Made by a program: the position numbers and the translations under genes. Positions 24,020-31,065 of a stretch of 64,000 nucleotides of DNA are shown one piece after another (the stretch's first letter is position 1; each line of letters opens with the position of its first letter). The notes under the pieces were generated by a model that had not been told where the DNA came from, did not search any database, and worked only from the letters and a program-made list of their open reading frames with translations. The DNA lies in contig JHWR01000004.1 in NCBI GenBank assembly GCA_000687655.1, positions 1 to 64,000 on the forward strand, read 5' to 3'. Source of the stretch: Lachnospiraceae bacterium YSB2008. Its GTDB lineage: Bacteria; Bacillota; Clostridia; Lachnospirales; Lachnospiraceae.

Positions 24020-25184
24020 TGGAACCATAAGTGAAGTTCCATTGATAAGAATAACTCAGAACATGGGGTTCTATACGATTACTACAGGCAATATGCCTAA
24101 TCTCCCGGGACACAGTATCTCTGATAAGTATATTCCCATGGATTATTCTGATTATAAAAGTATACTGAACCTTGTCAGAAATGAAGAGGTCGATGGAATA
24201 ATAAGCTGTGCAAATGATTTTGGATCCATAACAGCATCTTATGTAGGTGAAGAGATGGGGTGGAAAGGGCATGACGGTTTTGAAACCGCCAAACTGATTC
24301 ATGAGAAAGATAGATTTAAAAAGTATTTGGTTTCAAAAAACTTTCCAACTCCTATTTCAAAAGAGTTTGAAGATGTTAAGACGGCGGTCGATTATTGTAC
24401 GGATTGTGAGTTCCCTGTAATAGTAAAAGCAACTGATCTCACAGGTGGGAAGGGGATAACAAAACCTAAATGTGACTCGGAAGTATTTGAAGCGGTTTCT
24501 GTAGCTTTTGAGAGGTCTCGTAAGAACAGGATAATTGTAGAAGAGTTTATAGAAGGGATTCAACAGTCAATAGTAGTTTTTTTAATAAACAAGAGAATAA
24601 GAGTATTGTCATGTAGTAATATTTATTGTGACAAAAATCCATACCTTGTTCAGGCTGAAACTTATCCGGCGACCAATTTCGATTTAGTCAAGGATAAACT
24701 AATAGAGATTATCCATACAATGGCAGATGACCTATCTTTGGTTGATGGTATTTTATCATTTCAGTATTTGGTTAGGGATGGGGTCCCATACATAATAGAT
24801 ATGATGAGAAGAAATTTTGGAAATGAAACGCTGCTTATGGCTGATGTTAGGACGGGATTTCCTTGGGAAGAAGCGTATATAAAGGCGTCGCTGGGAATGG
24901 ATTGTTCTGGTTTAAATGAAACACTTCCTACAGCGAAGTATTGTGGGCATTTTGGAATCATGGCTGATGAGAATGGAATTCTTAAAAGATATGATATTCC
25001 TGATCATATAAAGAAACATATCTTCAAAGAGACGGTTAACATACATATTGGAGATACTATTTCTGATCATCTAAATGAAAAAATATCGCATATATATTTT
25101 GCTTATGAGGGCTTATCAGAAATGAATTCTGAGGTAAGTCGATTTAATGATGAAATAATAGTAGAAGTTGACAGAGGTTTATAG
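23997..25184 (+). CDS. ATP-grasp family ligase
   Basis: 395 residues: an N-terminal Rossmann-like pre-ATP-grasp part (KKVLILNGT, VDGIISCANDFG), then ATP-grasp motifs FPVIVKATDLTGGKGITK (about 138-155), IIVEEFIEGIQQSIV (about 178-192) and the metal-binding end IIDMMRRNFGNE (about 262-273). Family members join a carboxylate to an amine or similar. The gene overlaps the cytidylyltransferase by 23 bases. Attachment of an amino acid or other group to a sugar acid made by this cluster is inference; carbamoyl-phosphate-synthase-like homologues in capsule clusters are also of unknown role. Confidence 0.8.
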   Translation: MKKVLILNGTISEVPLIRITQNMGFYTITTGNMPNLPGHSISDKYIPMDYSDYKSILNLVRNEEVDGIISCANDFGSITASYVGEEMGWKGHDGFETAKLIHEKDRFKKYLVSKNFPTPISKEFEDVKTAVDYCTDCEFPVIVKATDLTGGKGITKPKCDSEVFEAVSVAFERSRKNRIIVEEFIEGIQQSIVVFLINKRIRVLSCSNIYCDKNPYLVQAETYPATNFDLVKDKLIEIIHTMADDLSLVDGILSFQYLVRDGVPYIIDMMRRNFGNETLLMADVRTGFPWEEAYIKASLGMDCSGLNETLPTAKYCGHFGIMADENGILKRYDIPDHIKKHIFKETVNIHIGDTISDHLNEKISHIYFAYEGLSEMNSEVSRFNDEIIVEVDRGL

Positions 25185-25189
25185 AGTTT

Positions 25190-25711
25190 ATGATATTTTT
25201 ATTTGAAATATATTCGTGGCTTACTCATATTGGATATGCTTTACTTGATTTACTTCCGGTTATTATAAGAAGGATCATATTGAAAATGATTCTTGGTAAG
25301 TGGGGGAGTGATGGGATGATCGATAGAAAAGTGTATTTTCGATATCCATCAAAAATCTCAATCGGAAGAAAGTGTTATATAAACAGAGGATGTCGATTCT
25401 TTTGTTCGGCGCACACAAAAGACAGAGTCAATATTCTGATCGGAGATAATGTAGTTATCGGACCATATGTTACAGTTTTTTCTGCAGGACATGATCCCAA
25501 CACTTTGAATTTAACCGATACCTATGGAAGAGTGACTATTGAGAAAAATGTATGGATAGGTGGAAATACTACAATACTGCAGGGAGTGACTATCCATGAG
25601 GGAGCTGTAATAGGTGCAGGAAGTGTGGTTACAAAAGATGTTCCGGCCTGGACTATAAATGTCGGAGTTCCTGCAAAAACTATTAAGAACAGAAAGATAA
25701 ACAAAGAATAG
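25190..25711 (+). CDS. Left-handed beta-helix acyltransferase (maltose/galactoside acetyltransferase-like)
   Basis: 173 residues. A hydrophobic N terminus (about 1-35) is followed by hexapeptide repeats forming a left-handed beta-helix (ILIGDNVVIGPYVTVF, VTIEKNVWIGGNTTILQGVT, AVIGAGSVVTKDVPAWTINVGVPAKTI). The likely catalytic His is in SAGHD. The typical role is O- or N-acetylation of a sugar in a surface glycan. Last gene of the glycan island; no clear terminator follows before the pilus locus. Confidence 0.85.
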   Translation: MIFLFEIYSWLTHIGYALLDLLPVIIRRIILKMILGKWGSDGMIDRKVYFRYPSKISIGRKCYINRGCRFFCSAHTKDRVNILIGDNVVIGPYVTVFSAGHDPNTLNLTDTYGRVTIEKNVWIGGNTTILQGVTIHEGAVIGAGSVVTKDVPAWTINVGVPAKTIKNRKINKE

Positions 25712-25792
25712 ACATATACTGAACAATATATAGTTGCAAATGAAATAGATGCCACTATATGTAGTTCTTAAGAAAGAATTAATAAGTAAAAT

Positions 25793-25850
25793 TGCACAAA
25801 AATACACTTTATCTTTTATTATTTTTTACATTGTGTTATAATTACGTAAA
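25793..25850 (+). promoter_or_regulatory. Promoter/operator region of pilB, shared motif copy 1
   Basis: TTGCACAAA at 25793, then the inverted repeat TTTAC (25825-25829) and GTAAA (25846-25850) separated by 16 bases, with an extended -10 (TGTTATAAT, 25834-25842) inside. The same layout is in front of pilC, with 21 of 26 bases identical across the repeat. The -10 assignment is good; the binding of a regulator to the repeat is inference. Confidence 0.6.
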
Positions 25851-25926
25851 CTTGTGTTTTGGGTATGGGATAACTATGCCCTTAACATGTTATTAGTTTG
25901 TGGCGATTTTTGGAGGGAAAACAGGT

Positions 25927-27657
25927 ATGAAGATGCAGGCAGGAAGAAAGAGAATACGTATCGGTGATCTTCTTGTTGAAGCAGGCGCCATCACTGAAGA
26001 ACAGCTTCAGGAAGCACTTGCGAGACAGAAAGAAACCGGTGGTCGTATCGGTACAGTTATTCAGGAGATGGGCTTCATAAGCCGTGATCTTCTCATTACA
26101 GTTCTTACAACACAGATGAGCGTTGACTTCTGTGAGGTCAGGGCTGCTCAGATTGAGGATTCTATACTGAACCTCTTCCCTGATCCGGCAATACTTGATA
26201 AGTATAAAGCACTCCCTATAGAGTTTGCTCCGGATAATCCAAATGTTCTTAAAGTTGCAATGGCAGATCCTCTTGATCTGGATGCTGTTGATGATATAGG
26301 CCTTATGACCAATCTTCAGATTGAGCCTATGCTTGCGTTTGAAGAAGAGATTCAGGCAGCTCTGGATAAATACTTCGGAAGCAGTCAGGCTATGGAAGCT
26401 GCTGAAGCATACAGAAAAGAGCAGGAAGCAACTCTCAATCTTGATGATCAGGATGCAGAACTCAACAGTGAAGTTGAAAATTCACCTATCGTTCTTCTTG
26501 TAAACCAGATTATAGAAGGTGGTGTTCGTCAGAGAGCATCCGATATTCATATAGAAGCACTTGAGACAAAGGTTAGAGTAAGATACCGTATCGACGGTGC
26601 TCTGAAGCAGGTTATGACATATGATATATCACTTCTTCCTGCAATCAGTGCCCGTATCAAGATCATCGGTGGTATGGATATAGCCGAAAAGAGAAAACCT
26701 CAGGACGGTCGTATTACTATCATGGTTGATAGAAGAGAGTTTGATGTCCGTGTTTCCATTCTTCCTACTGTATATGGTGAGAAAACGGTTATGCGACTTA
26801 CCTCTAAAGATGGACTTACGAAGCCTAAGTCAGGACTTGGTTTCTCAGGTGATGAGATTAAGGTATTCGATGGAATCCTCAGTAACCCACATGGAATCAT
26901 TCTTGTTACGGGTCCTACAGGTTCCGGTAAATCAACCACACTTTATACTTCGCTTTCAGAATTAAATAAAGAAGATGTTAACATCATCACAGTTGAGGAT
27001 CCTGTCGAGGCTAATATCGATGGTATCAATCAGGTTCAGGTTAATGTTAAGGCAGAGATGACCTTTGCGGCAGCGCTTCGTTCTATTCTCCGTCAGGACC
27101 CTGATATAATAATGATAGGAGAGATTCGAGACGGTGAGACTGCAAAGATAGCTGTTCAGGCGGCTATAACAGGACACCTTGTTGTTTCAACACTCCATAC
27201 AAACTCAGCTGCTTCAACTGTTACCCGTATCATAGACATGGGTATTGAAGATTACATCATAGGTGATGCTCTTGTTGGTGTTATCGCTCAGAGACTTGTG
27301 CGTAGGCTTTGTTCATCATGTAAAGTTCCGAGATTGGCAGATGATGAAGAGAAGAAGGCGCTCGGAGTTGAAGATCCAGAGGAAGATGTTGTTATATATG
27401 AACCGGGTGAGGGTGGATGTGCACTCTGTAACAATACCGGTTATGCAGGACGAATCGGTGTGTACGAGATGATGCCGGTATCTAAGTCACTTGCTTCGGT
27501 TATAGCTAAGGGTGGTACAGCCGATGTTATAGAGAAGCAGGCACTGGAAGAAGGAATGTCTACGCTTAAGATGAGTGCCGCAAAGCATGTCCTTAACGGA
27601 GTAACCAGTATAAGTGAGATGAAGAAGATCACGTACACTACTGAGGATGAGTATTAA
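25927..27657 (+). CDS. pilB: Type IV pilus assembly ATPase PilB (GspE family)
   Basis: The cytoplasmic hexameric motor that drives pilin polymerisation. It has 576 residues. An N-terminal MshEN-type domain (RIRIGDLLVEAGAITEEQLQEAL and RIGTVIQEMGFIS), a fold known to bind cyclic-di-GMP in related ATPases, is followed by the ATPase. The Walker A GPTGSGKSTT is at about 329-338, with Asp box, Walker B (DPDIIMIGEIRD) and His box (GHLVVSTLHTN) following. A CxxC...CxxC zinc site (CSSC and CALC) is near the end. The ATG is set by GGAGGG 9 bases upstream rather than the GTG at 25900. First gene of the pilus locus. Confidence 0.96.
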   Translation: MKMQAGRKRIRIGDLLVEAGAITEEQLQEALARQKETGGRIGTVIQEMGFISRDLLITVLTTQMSVDFCEVRAAQIEDSILNLFPDPAILDKYKALPIEFAPDNPNVLKVAMADPLDLDAVDDIGLMTNLQIEPMLAFEEEIQAALDKYFGSSQAMEAAEAYRKEQEATLNLDDQDAELNSEVENSPIVLLVNQIIEGGVRQRASDIHIEALETKVRVRYRIDGALKQVMTYDISLLPAISARIKIIGGMDIAEKRKPQDGRITIMVDRREFDVRVSILPTVYGEKTVMRLTSKDGLTKPKSGLGFSGDEIKVFDGILSNPHGIILVTGPTGSGKSTTLYTSLSELNKEDVNIITVEDPVEANIDGINQVQVNVKAEMTFAAALRSILRQDPDIIMIGEIRDGETAKIAVQAAITGHLVVSTLHTNSAASTVTRIIDMGIEDYIIGDALVGVIAQRLVRRLCSSCKVPRLADDEEKKALGVEDPEEDVVIYEPGEGGCALCNNTGYAGRIGVYEMMPVSKSLASVIAKGGTADVIEKQALEEGMSTLKMSAAKHVLNGVTSISEMKKITYTTEDEY

Positions 27658-27723
27658 AATGTAAATAGTGCAGTGTTTGAGACTGCATAAATAAATCTAA
27701 AAAAGAATGGGGGAATTGTTGTT

Positions 27724-28779
27724 ATGATAGATATGAACGAACTCTTGGCTATGGCTATAGAGCAGAACGCATCCGACGTTCATCTCGCTGTTGGCATACC
27801 GCCTAAGTTCCGTATCAATGGAGCTCTTAAGGAAGTTGATGTTCCGCCGCTTACTGCAGAAAGCTGTGCAGAAAGTATTGGAATGACAATGAACGAGAGG
27901 CAGAAGGCTATCCTTAAGGACAGAGGTGAGTGTGACTATGCATACTCAGTTGGAGAACTCGGACGTTTTCGTGTAAATGTATTTATGGACAGAGGCCGTA
28001 TGGCGGCTGCCTACAGAAAGATTGATACCGTGATTCCGAAACCGGAAGCTCTTGGTATTCCACCTGCAGTTGTTGATCTTTATAAGAAAAAGAGAGGACT
28101 TGTTCTCGTTACAGGACCTACAGGTTCAGGTAAGTCTACAACACTTGCTTCAGTTATCAATAAAGCAAATGAAAACCTCTCAACACATATCATAACACTT
28201 GAAGACCCAATAGAGTATATACATAAGCATAAGAAATCCATAGTTAACCAGAGAGAGCTTGGTATGGATACATTGTCCTTTGATAACGCTCTTCGTGCTG
28301 CGCTCCGTGAGGATCCGGATATCATCCTCGTAGGAGAGATGCGTGATCCTGAAACAATTCAGATAGCTATTACAGCTGCTGAGACAGGACACCTCGTATT
28401 CTCAACACTGCATACAATCGGTGCTGCAGCTACTATCGACCGTATTATTGACGTATTCCCGCCACATCAGCAGCAGCAGATACGTATTCAGCTTGCAATG
28501 GTTATCGAGGGAGTTATATCACAGCAGCTTATGCCTACAGCTGATAACAGAGGACGAGTTGCAGGATTTGAGGTCATGCTTGCATCACCGGCTATACGTT
28601 CACAGATCCGTGAAGCAAAGACTCATCAGATTGAGTCTACTATTCAGACATCCAAGGGTCTTGGAATGATCACGATGGATGATGCGCTCCTGGATCTGTA
28701 CAGAAACGGTGTTATTACAAGAGAAATCTGTCTCATGTATGCACAGGATCAGGTTACTATGAAGAAAAATCTTTACTAG
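27724..28779 (+). CDS. pilT: Twitching motility / pilus retraction ATPase PilT
   Basis: 351 residues, shorter than PilB and lacking the MshEN and zinc parts. SDVHLAVGIPPKFRINGAL marks the N-terminal PAS-like domain; Walker A GPTGSGKSTT at about 128-137, Walker B DPDIILVGEMRD and GHLVFSTLHTIGA follow. The C-terminal AIRSQIREAKTHQI corresponds to the AIRNLIRE motif required for retraction in PilT proteins. So this pilus is probably retractable. The start has GGGGGA 9 bases before. The 66-base gap to pilB shows a small GCAGT...ACTGC hairpin of doubtful meaning. Confidence 0.95.
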   Translation: MIDMNELLAMAIEQNASDVHLAVGIPPKFRINGALKEVDVPPLTAESCAESIGMTMNERQKAILKDRGECDYAYSVGELGRFRVNVFMDRGRMAAAYRKIDTVIPKPEALGIPPAVVDLYKKKRGLVLVTGPTGSGKSTTLASVINKANENLSTHIITLEDPIEYIHKHKKSIVNQRELGMDTLSFDNALRAALREDPDIILVGEMRDPETIQIAITAAETGHLVFSTLHTIGAAATIDRIIDVFPPHQQQQIRIQLAMVIEGVISQQLMPTADNRGRVAGFEVMLASPAIRSQIREAKTHQIESTIQTSKGLGMITMDDALLDLYRNGVITREICLMYAQDQVTMKKNLY

Positions 28780-28810
28780 TTAACATAATATTATGAAAAA
28801 ATAGTGATTG

Positions 28811-28876
28811 TTGCACAAATAGATACAAAAAAATTGCAAAAATATTTACACTGTTATATTATTATGTAAATATAAT
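28811..28876 (+). promoter_or_regulatory. Promoter/operator region of pilC, shared motif copy 2
   Basis: TTGCACAAA at 28811, then TTTAC (28845-28849) and GTAAA (28866-28870), again 16 bases apart, with TGTTATATT (28852-28860) as extended -10 and a perfect TATAAT right after (28871-28876). The matching element before pilB suggests common regulation and that pilC starts a second transcript. Confidence 0.58.
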
Positions 28877-28938
28877 GCTTATGCTGTGCGATGAGTATTG
28901 TATCGTGGTATGAAAAAATCAGGGTTGGAGGAAAAGGA

Positions 28939-30141
28939 ATGGCAAAGTTTAATTACAAAGTCATTGACCGAGATGGTAAGCAGAAGAGCGGCTCCATCGA
29001 AGGTCAGAATGAAGATGCGGTAAAGCAGAAGCTGAAACAGGAAGGCTTCAATGTCCTTGAAGTATCTGAATCAAAGGATATTAATATAGGCTTCCAGAAA
29101 AAGGTTAAGACTAGAGATCTTTCAGTATTCTGTAAACAGTTCGGAGCTGTCCTGAGAGCAGGTGTTCCTGTTATACAGGCTCTTGAGATGATGGCAGAGA
29201 CTACAGACAACAAATCTCTTCAGGATGCTATCAAGCAGGCACAAATGCATGTTCAGAAGGGTGGTACTCTTTCGGATGGCTTTAAGCTTAATTCGAATAT
29301 ATTCCCACCTATTCTCTACAACATGGTAAATGCCGGCGAGGCTTCCGGTAAGTTGGAGATATGTTTCGAAAGACTTGCTTCTCAGTTTGAAAAGGACGGA
29401 CACGTTGAGGCTAAGATCAAGGGTGCCATGACATATCCTATCGTAGTTATCTGCGTAGTTATCGGCGTTGTTATTATGATGCTTGTAAAGGTTATTCCTA
29501 TTTTCTCAGACATGTTCAAGGAGATGGGTGCTGAGCTTCCTGTAGCAACCAAGATGCTTGTTGCTTTCTCAGATTCGATAGTACATTTTTGGTATATTTA
29601 CCTTATCGTAATAGTTGGTATTGTAATAGGAATAAATGTCTTCAAGAAGACAGAAGCAGGTCAGAATTTCTTCGGACAGGCTGCTATAAAACTTCCTATT
29701 ATATCTAATCTTACAATAAAGAGTGCTGCAGCTACTTTCTCAAGAACTTTTGCTACACTTCTTGCTTCAGGTCTTCCGCTTATAGATTCTGTTGAGCAGA
29801 CAGCAAAGGTTATCAAGAATAAGATAATCAGAGATAAGCTTCTTGAATGTAAGGTTCAGGTTGCGAAGGGTGTTCCTCTTTCAAAACCTGTAAGAGATAT
29901 GGATATCTTCCCGGTTATGCTTCCTCAGATGATGCATATAGGCGAAGAGACAGGTAACGTAGAAGAGATGATGGAAAAAGTTGCAGACTTCTACGAAGAA
30001 GAAGTTGATATAGCGGTTGATGCTCTTACAGCTGCTCTTGAACCACTTCTTATAGTACTTCTTGCAGTTGTCGTTGGTGGTATGGTACTCGCTATCTACT
30101 CACCTATACTCTCAATGTACGACGCTGTAGATTCAGTTTAA
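28939..30141 (+). CDS. pilC: Type IV pilus inner membrane platform protein PilC (GspF family)
   Basis: 400 residues with two GspF domains: a cytoplasmic helical bundle beginning KTRDLSVFCKQFGAVLRAGVPV, and a second copy beginning AATFSRTFATLLASGLPL. Three or four membrane helices are visible (about 152-175, 205-225, 362-390). It connects the ATPases to the growing pilus. The ATG at 28939 has GGAGG 7 bases before it; an upstream ATG at 28891 lacks a site and overlaps the promoter region less sensibly. Confidence 0.95.
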   Translation: MAKFNYKVIDRDGKQKSGSIEGQNEDAVKQKLKQEGFNVLEVSESKDINIGFQKKVKTRDLSVFCKQFGAVLRAGVPVIQALEMMAETTDNKSLQDAIKQAQMHVQKGGTLSDGFKLNSNIFPPILYNMVNAGEASGKLEICFERLASQFEKDGHVEAKIKGAMTYPIVVICVVIGVVIMMLVKVIPIFSDMFKEMGAELPVATKMLVAFSDSIVHFWYIYLIVIVGIVIGINVFKKTEAGQNFFGQAAIKLPIISNLTIKSAAATFSRTFATLLASGLPLIDSVEQTAKVIKNKIIRDKLLECKVQVAKGVPLSKPVRDMDIFPVMLPQMMHIGEETGNVEEMMEKVADFYEEEVDIAVDALTAALEPLLIVLLAVVVGGMVLAIYSPILSMYDAVDSV

Positions 30142-30150
30142 AATGGTGTC

Positions 30151-30223
30151 AATGCCAAGAGGCATTCACATATACCGAGTTAGATATAAACTGTCAGACG
30201 AGGGACAGTATATATATTATCTA
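30151..30223 (+). promoter_or_regulatory. Two hairpins in the leader of the major pilin gene
   Basis: AATGCC-AAGA-GGCATT (30151-30166) and a longer interrupted stem with CTGTC (30191-30195) pairing with GACAG (30204-30208), closed at its base by TAGATA (30181-30186) and TATCTA (30218-30223). No T run follows either, so they are not terminators. Likely roles are protection of the pilin mRNA 5' end or control of translation; this is inference. Confidence 0.4.
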
Positions 30224-30264
30224 ATGAGAGAAAATTATATTTATAAGAAAAGGAGAGAAAGATT

Positions 30265-30699
30265 ATGAAGAATAATAAAGGTTTCTCACTCGTTGAGCTT
30301 ATCATCGTTATAGCTATCATGGCTATCCTTGCAGCAGCTATCGCTCCTGCACTTATCCGTTACATCAACAAGGCTCGTAAGGCAGATGACCTTACAGCAG
30401 CTGGCGAGATCGTTTCAGCAGCTAATACAGCTATGACAAACGAAGCTGCAAATGATGCTGTTATGAACAATACTGCTGGTGTTAGTGTATCAATTACTGA
30501 CGGTGCTGTTACTGGTAATCCAACTGCACTTGTTGATGAAATGAAGAAGACACTTCCAAATGGTGCAAAGAAGAAGTATGTAAAAGATGGTTCAGCTAGC
30601 TATGTACTTACATACGATGCAACTAAAGAAATCTTCATCTGCAGCACAGATACATCTGTAGAGCTCAATCCTACACCAGGTGGAGATTATTCAGAGTAA
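30265..30699 (+). CDS. pilA: Major type IV pilin (PilA-like)
   Basis: 144 residues with a classic type IV prepilin start: a short basic leader NNKG, cleavage before Phe, Glu at mature position 5 (FSLVELIIVIAIMAIL), and a hydrophobic helix that both anchors the protein and packs the fibre core. The mature protein is about 138 residues, rich in Ala and Asn, with a single Cys near the end. It has the strongest ribosome site of the region (AAGGAGAG). Small size, a leader with hairpins, a structured 3' region and position after pilC all suggest the abundant subunit. No prepilin peptidase gene is in the window. Confidence 0.92.
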   Translation: MKNNKGFSLVELIIVIAIMAILAAAIAPALIRYINKARKADDLTAAGEIVSAANTAMTNEAANDAVMNNTAGVSVSITDGAVTGNPTALVDEMKKTLPNGAKKKYVKDGSASYVLTYDATKEIFICSTDTSVELNPTPGGDYSE

Positions 30700-30744
30700 T
30701 CAAAGAATTATTAAACATTTAGTTTAGTATCTAAGGTGTAATGT

Positions 30745-30823
30745 AAAGCTAAAGGCAGGAAGGTATTCTTTCCTCGTCAAGGAGTGTGAGATTATCTTAC
30801 GTGCCTGCCTGCCTGATAGCTTT
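30745..30823 (+). other. Structured RNA region 3' of the major pilin gene
   Basis: AAAGCTA (30745-30751) pairs with TAGCTTT (30817-30823), and just inside it GGCAGG (30754-30759) pairs with CCTGCC (30808-30813). The 48-base interior has a further small stem (CCT...AGG). There is no T run, so it is a poor terminator; a processing or stabilising structure that raises pilin mRNA over downstream genes is plausible. The rest of the 366-base gap between the pilin and pilM genes is described in the next two entries. Confidence 0.45.
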
Positions 30824-30867
30824 CACACTAACAAACAAATATAATAACTATTAATTAACTGATTTTT

Positions 30868-30954
30868 ATGTTCATGGAAAAAATGTGGGACATGTTGTCA
30901 GGTTTTTTTGCGGTCAGCGGTTTTTTATACCTTTTGTTACTTATGAGGCTATAG
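30868..30954 (+). CDS. Possible 28-residue hydrophobic peptide
   Basis: A short open frame beginning MFMEKMWDMLSG and continuing as one hydrophobic stretch with FFAVSGFLYLLLL, ending MRL. It would be a single membrane helix. A TATAAT (30840-30845) lies shortly before, but no ribosome site is visible, which argues against efficient translation. It could be a small pilus accessory, a toxin-like peptide or a chance frame. I do not recognise it. Confidence 0.25.
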   Translation: MFMEKMWDMLSGFFAVSGFLYLLLLMRL

Positions 30955-30977
30955 GAAACGGTGACGTTAAACTTAAT

Positions 30978-31025
30978 CTATATAGACCAGTAAACTTAGG
31001 TGTAAGGTCACTGGTTCTTATATAA
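30978..31025 (+). promoter_or_regulatory. Leader hairpin upstream of pilMN
   Basis: ACCAGT (30986-30991) pairs with ACTGGT (31010-31015); inside lies CTTA-GGTG-TAAG (30995-31006), and outside are AT-rich flanks that can extend the stem. No T run follows. GAGGCTATAG occurs both before it (30945-30954) and at the pilMN ribosome site (31055-31064). It does not match the cyclic-di-GMP riboswitch cores that I know. Confidence 0.4.
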
Positions 31026-31065
31026 ACAGTATAAAAAACTACTGATTAGCGAGGGAGGCTATAGA

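Noticed and set aside
25900-25926. GTG start for pilB
   Set aside because: It would place the GGAGGG ribosome site inside the coding region; the ATG at 25927 is correctly spaced.
27658-27723. Terminator between pilB and pilT
   Set aside because: The GCAGT...ACTGC stem has only five pairs and no T run.
30700-31065. Cyclic-di-GMP riboswitch in the pilus operon gap
   Set aside because: Neither the class I core (GCAAACC-type and GNRA receptor) nor the class II core could be found; only unassigned stems remain.
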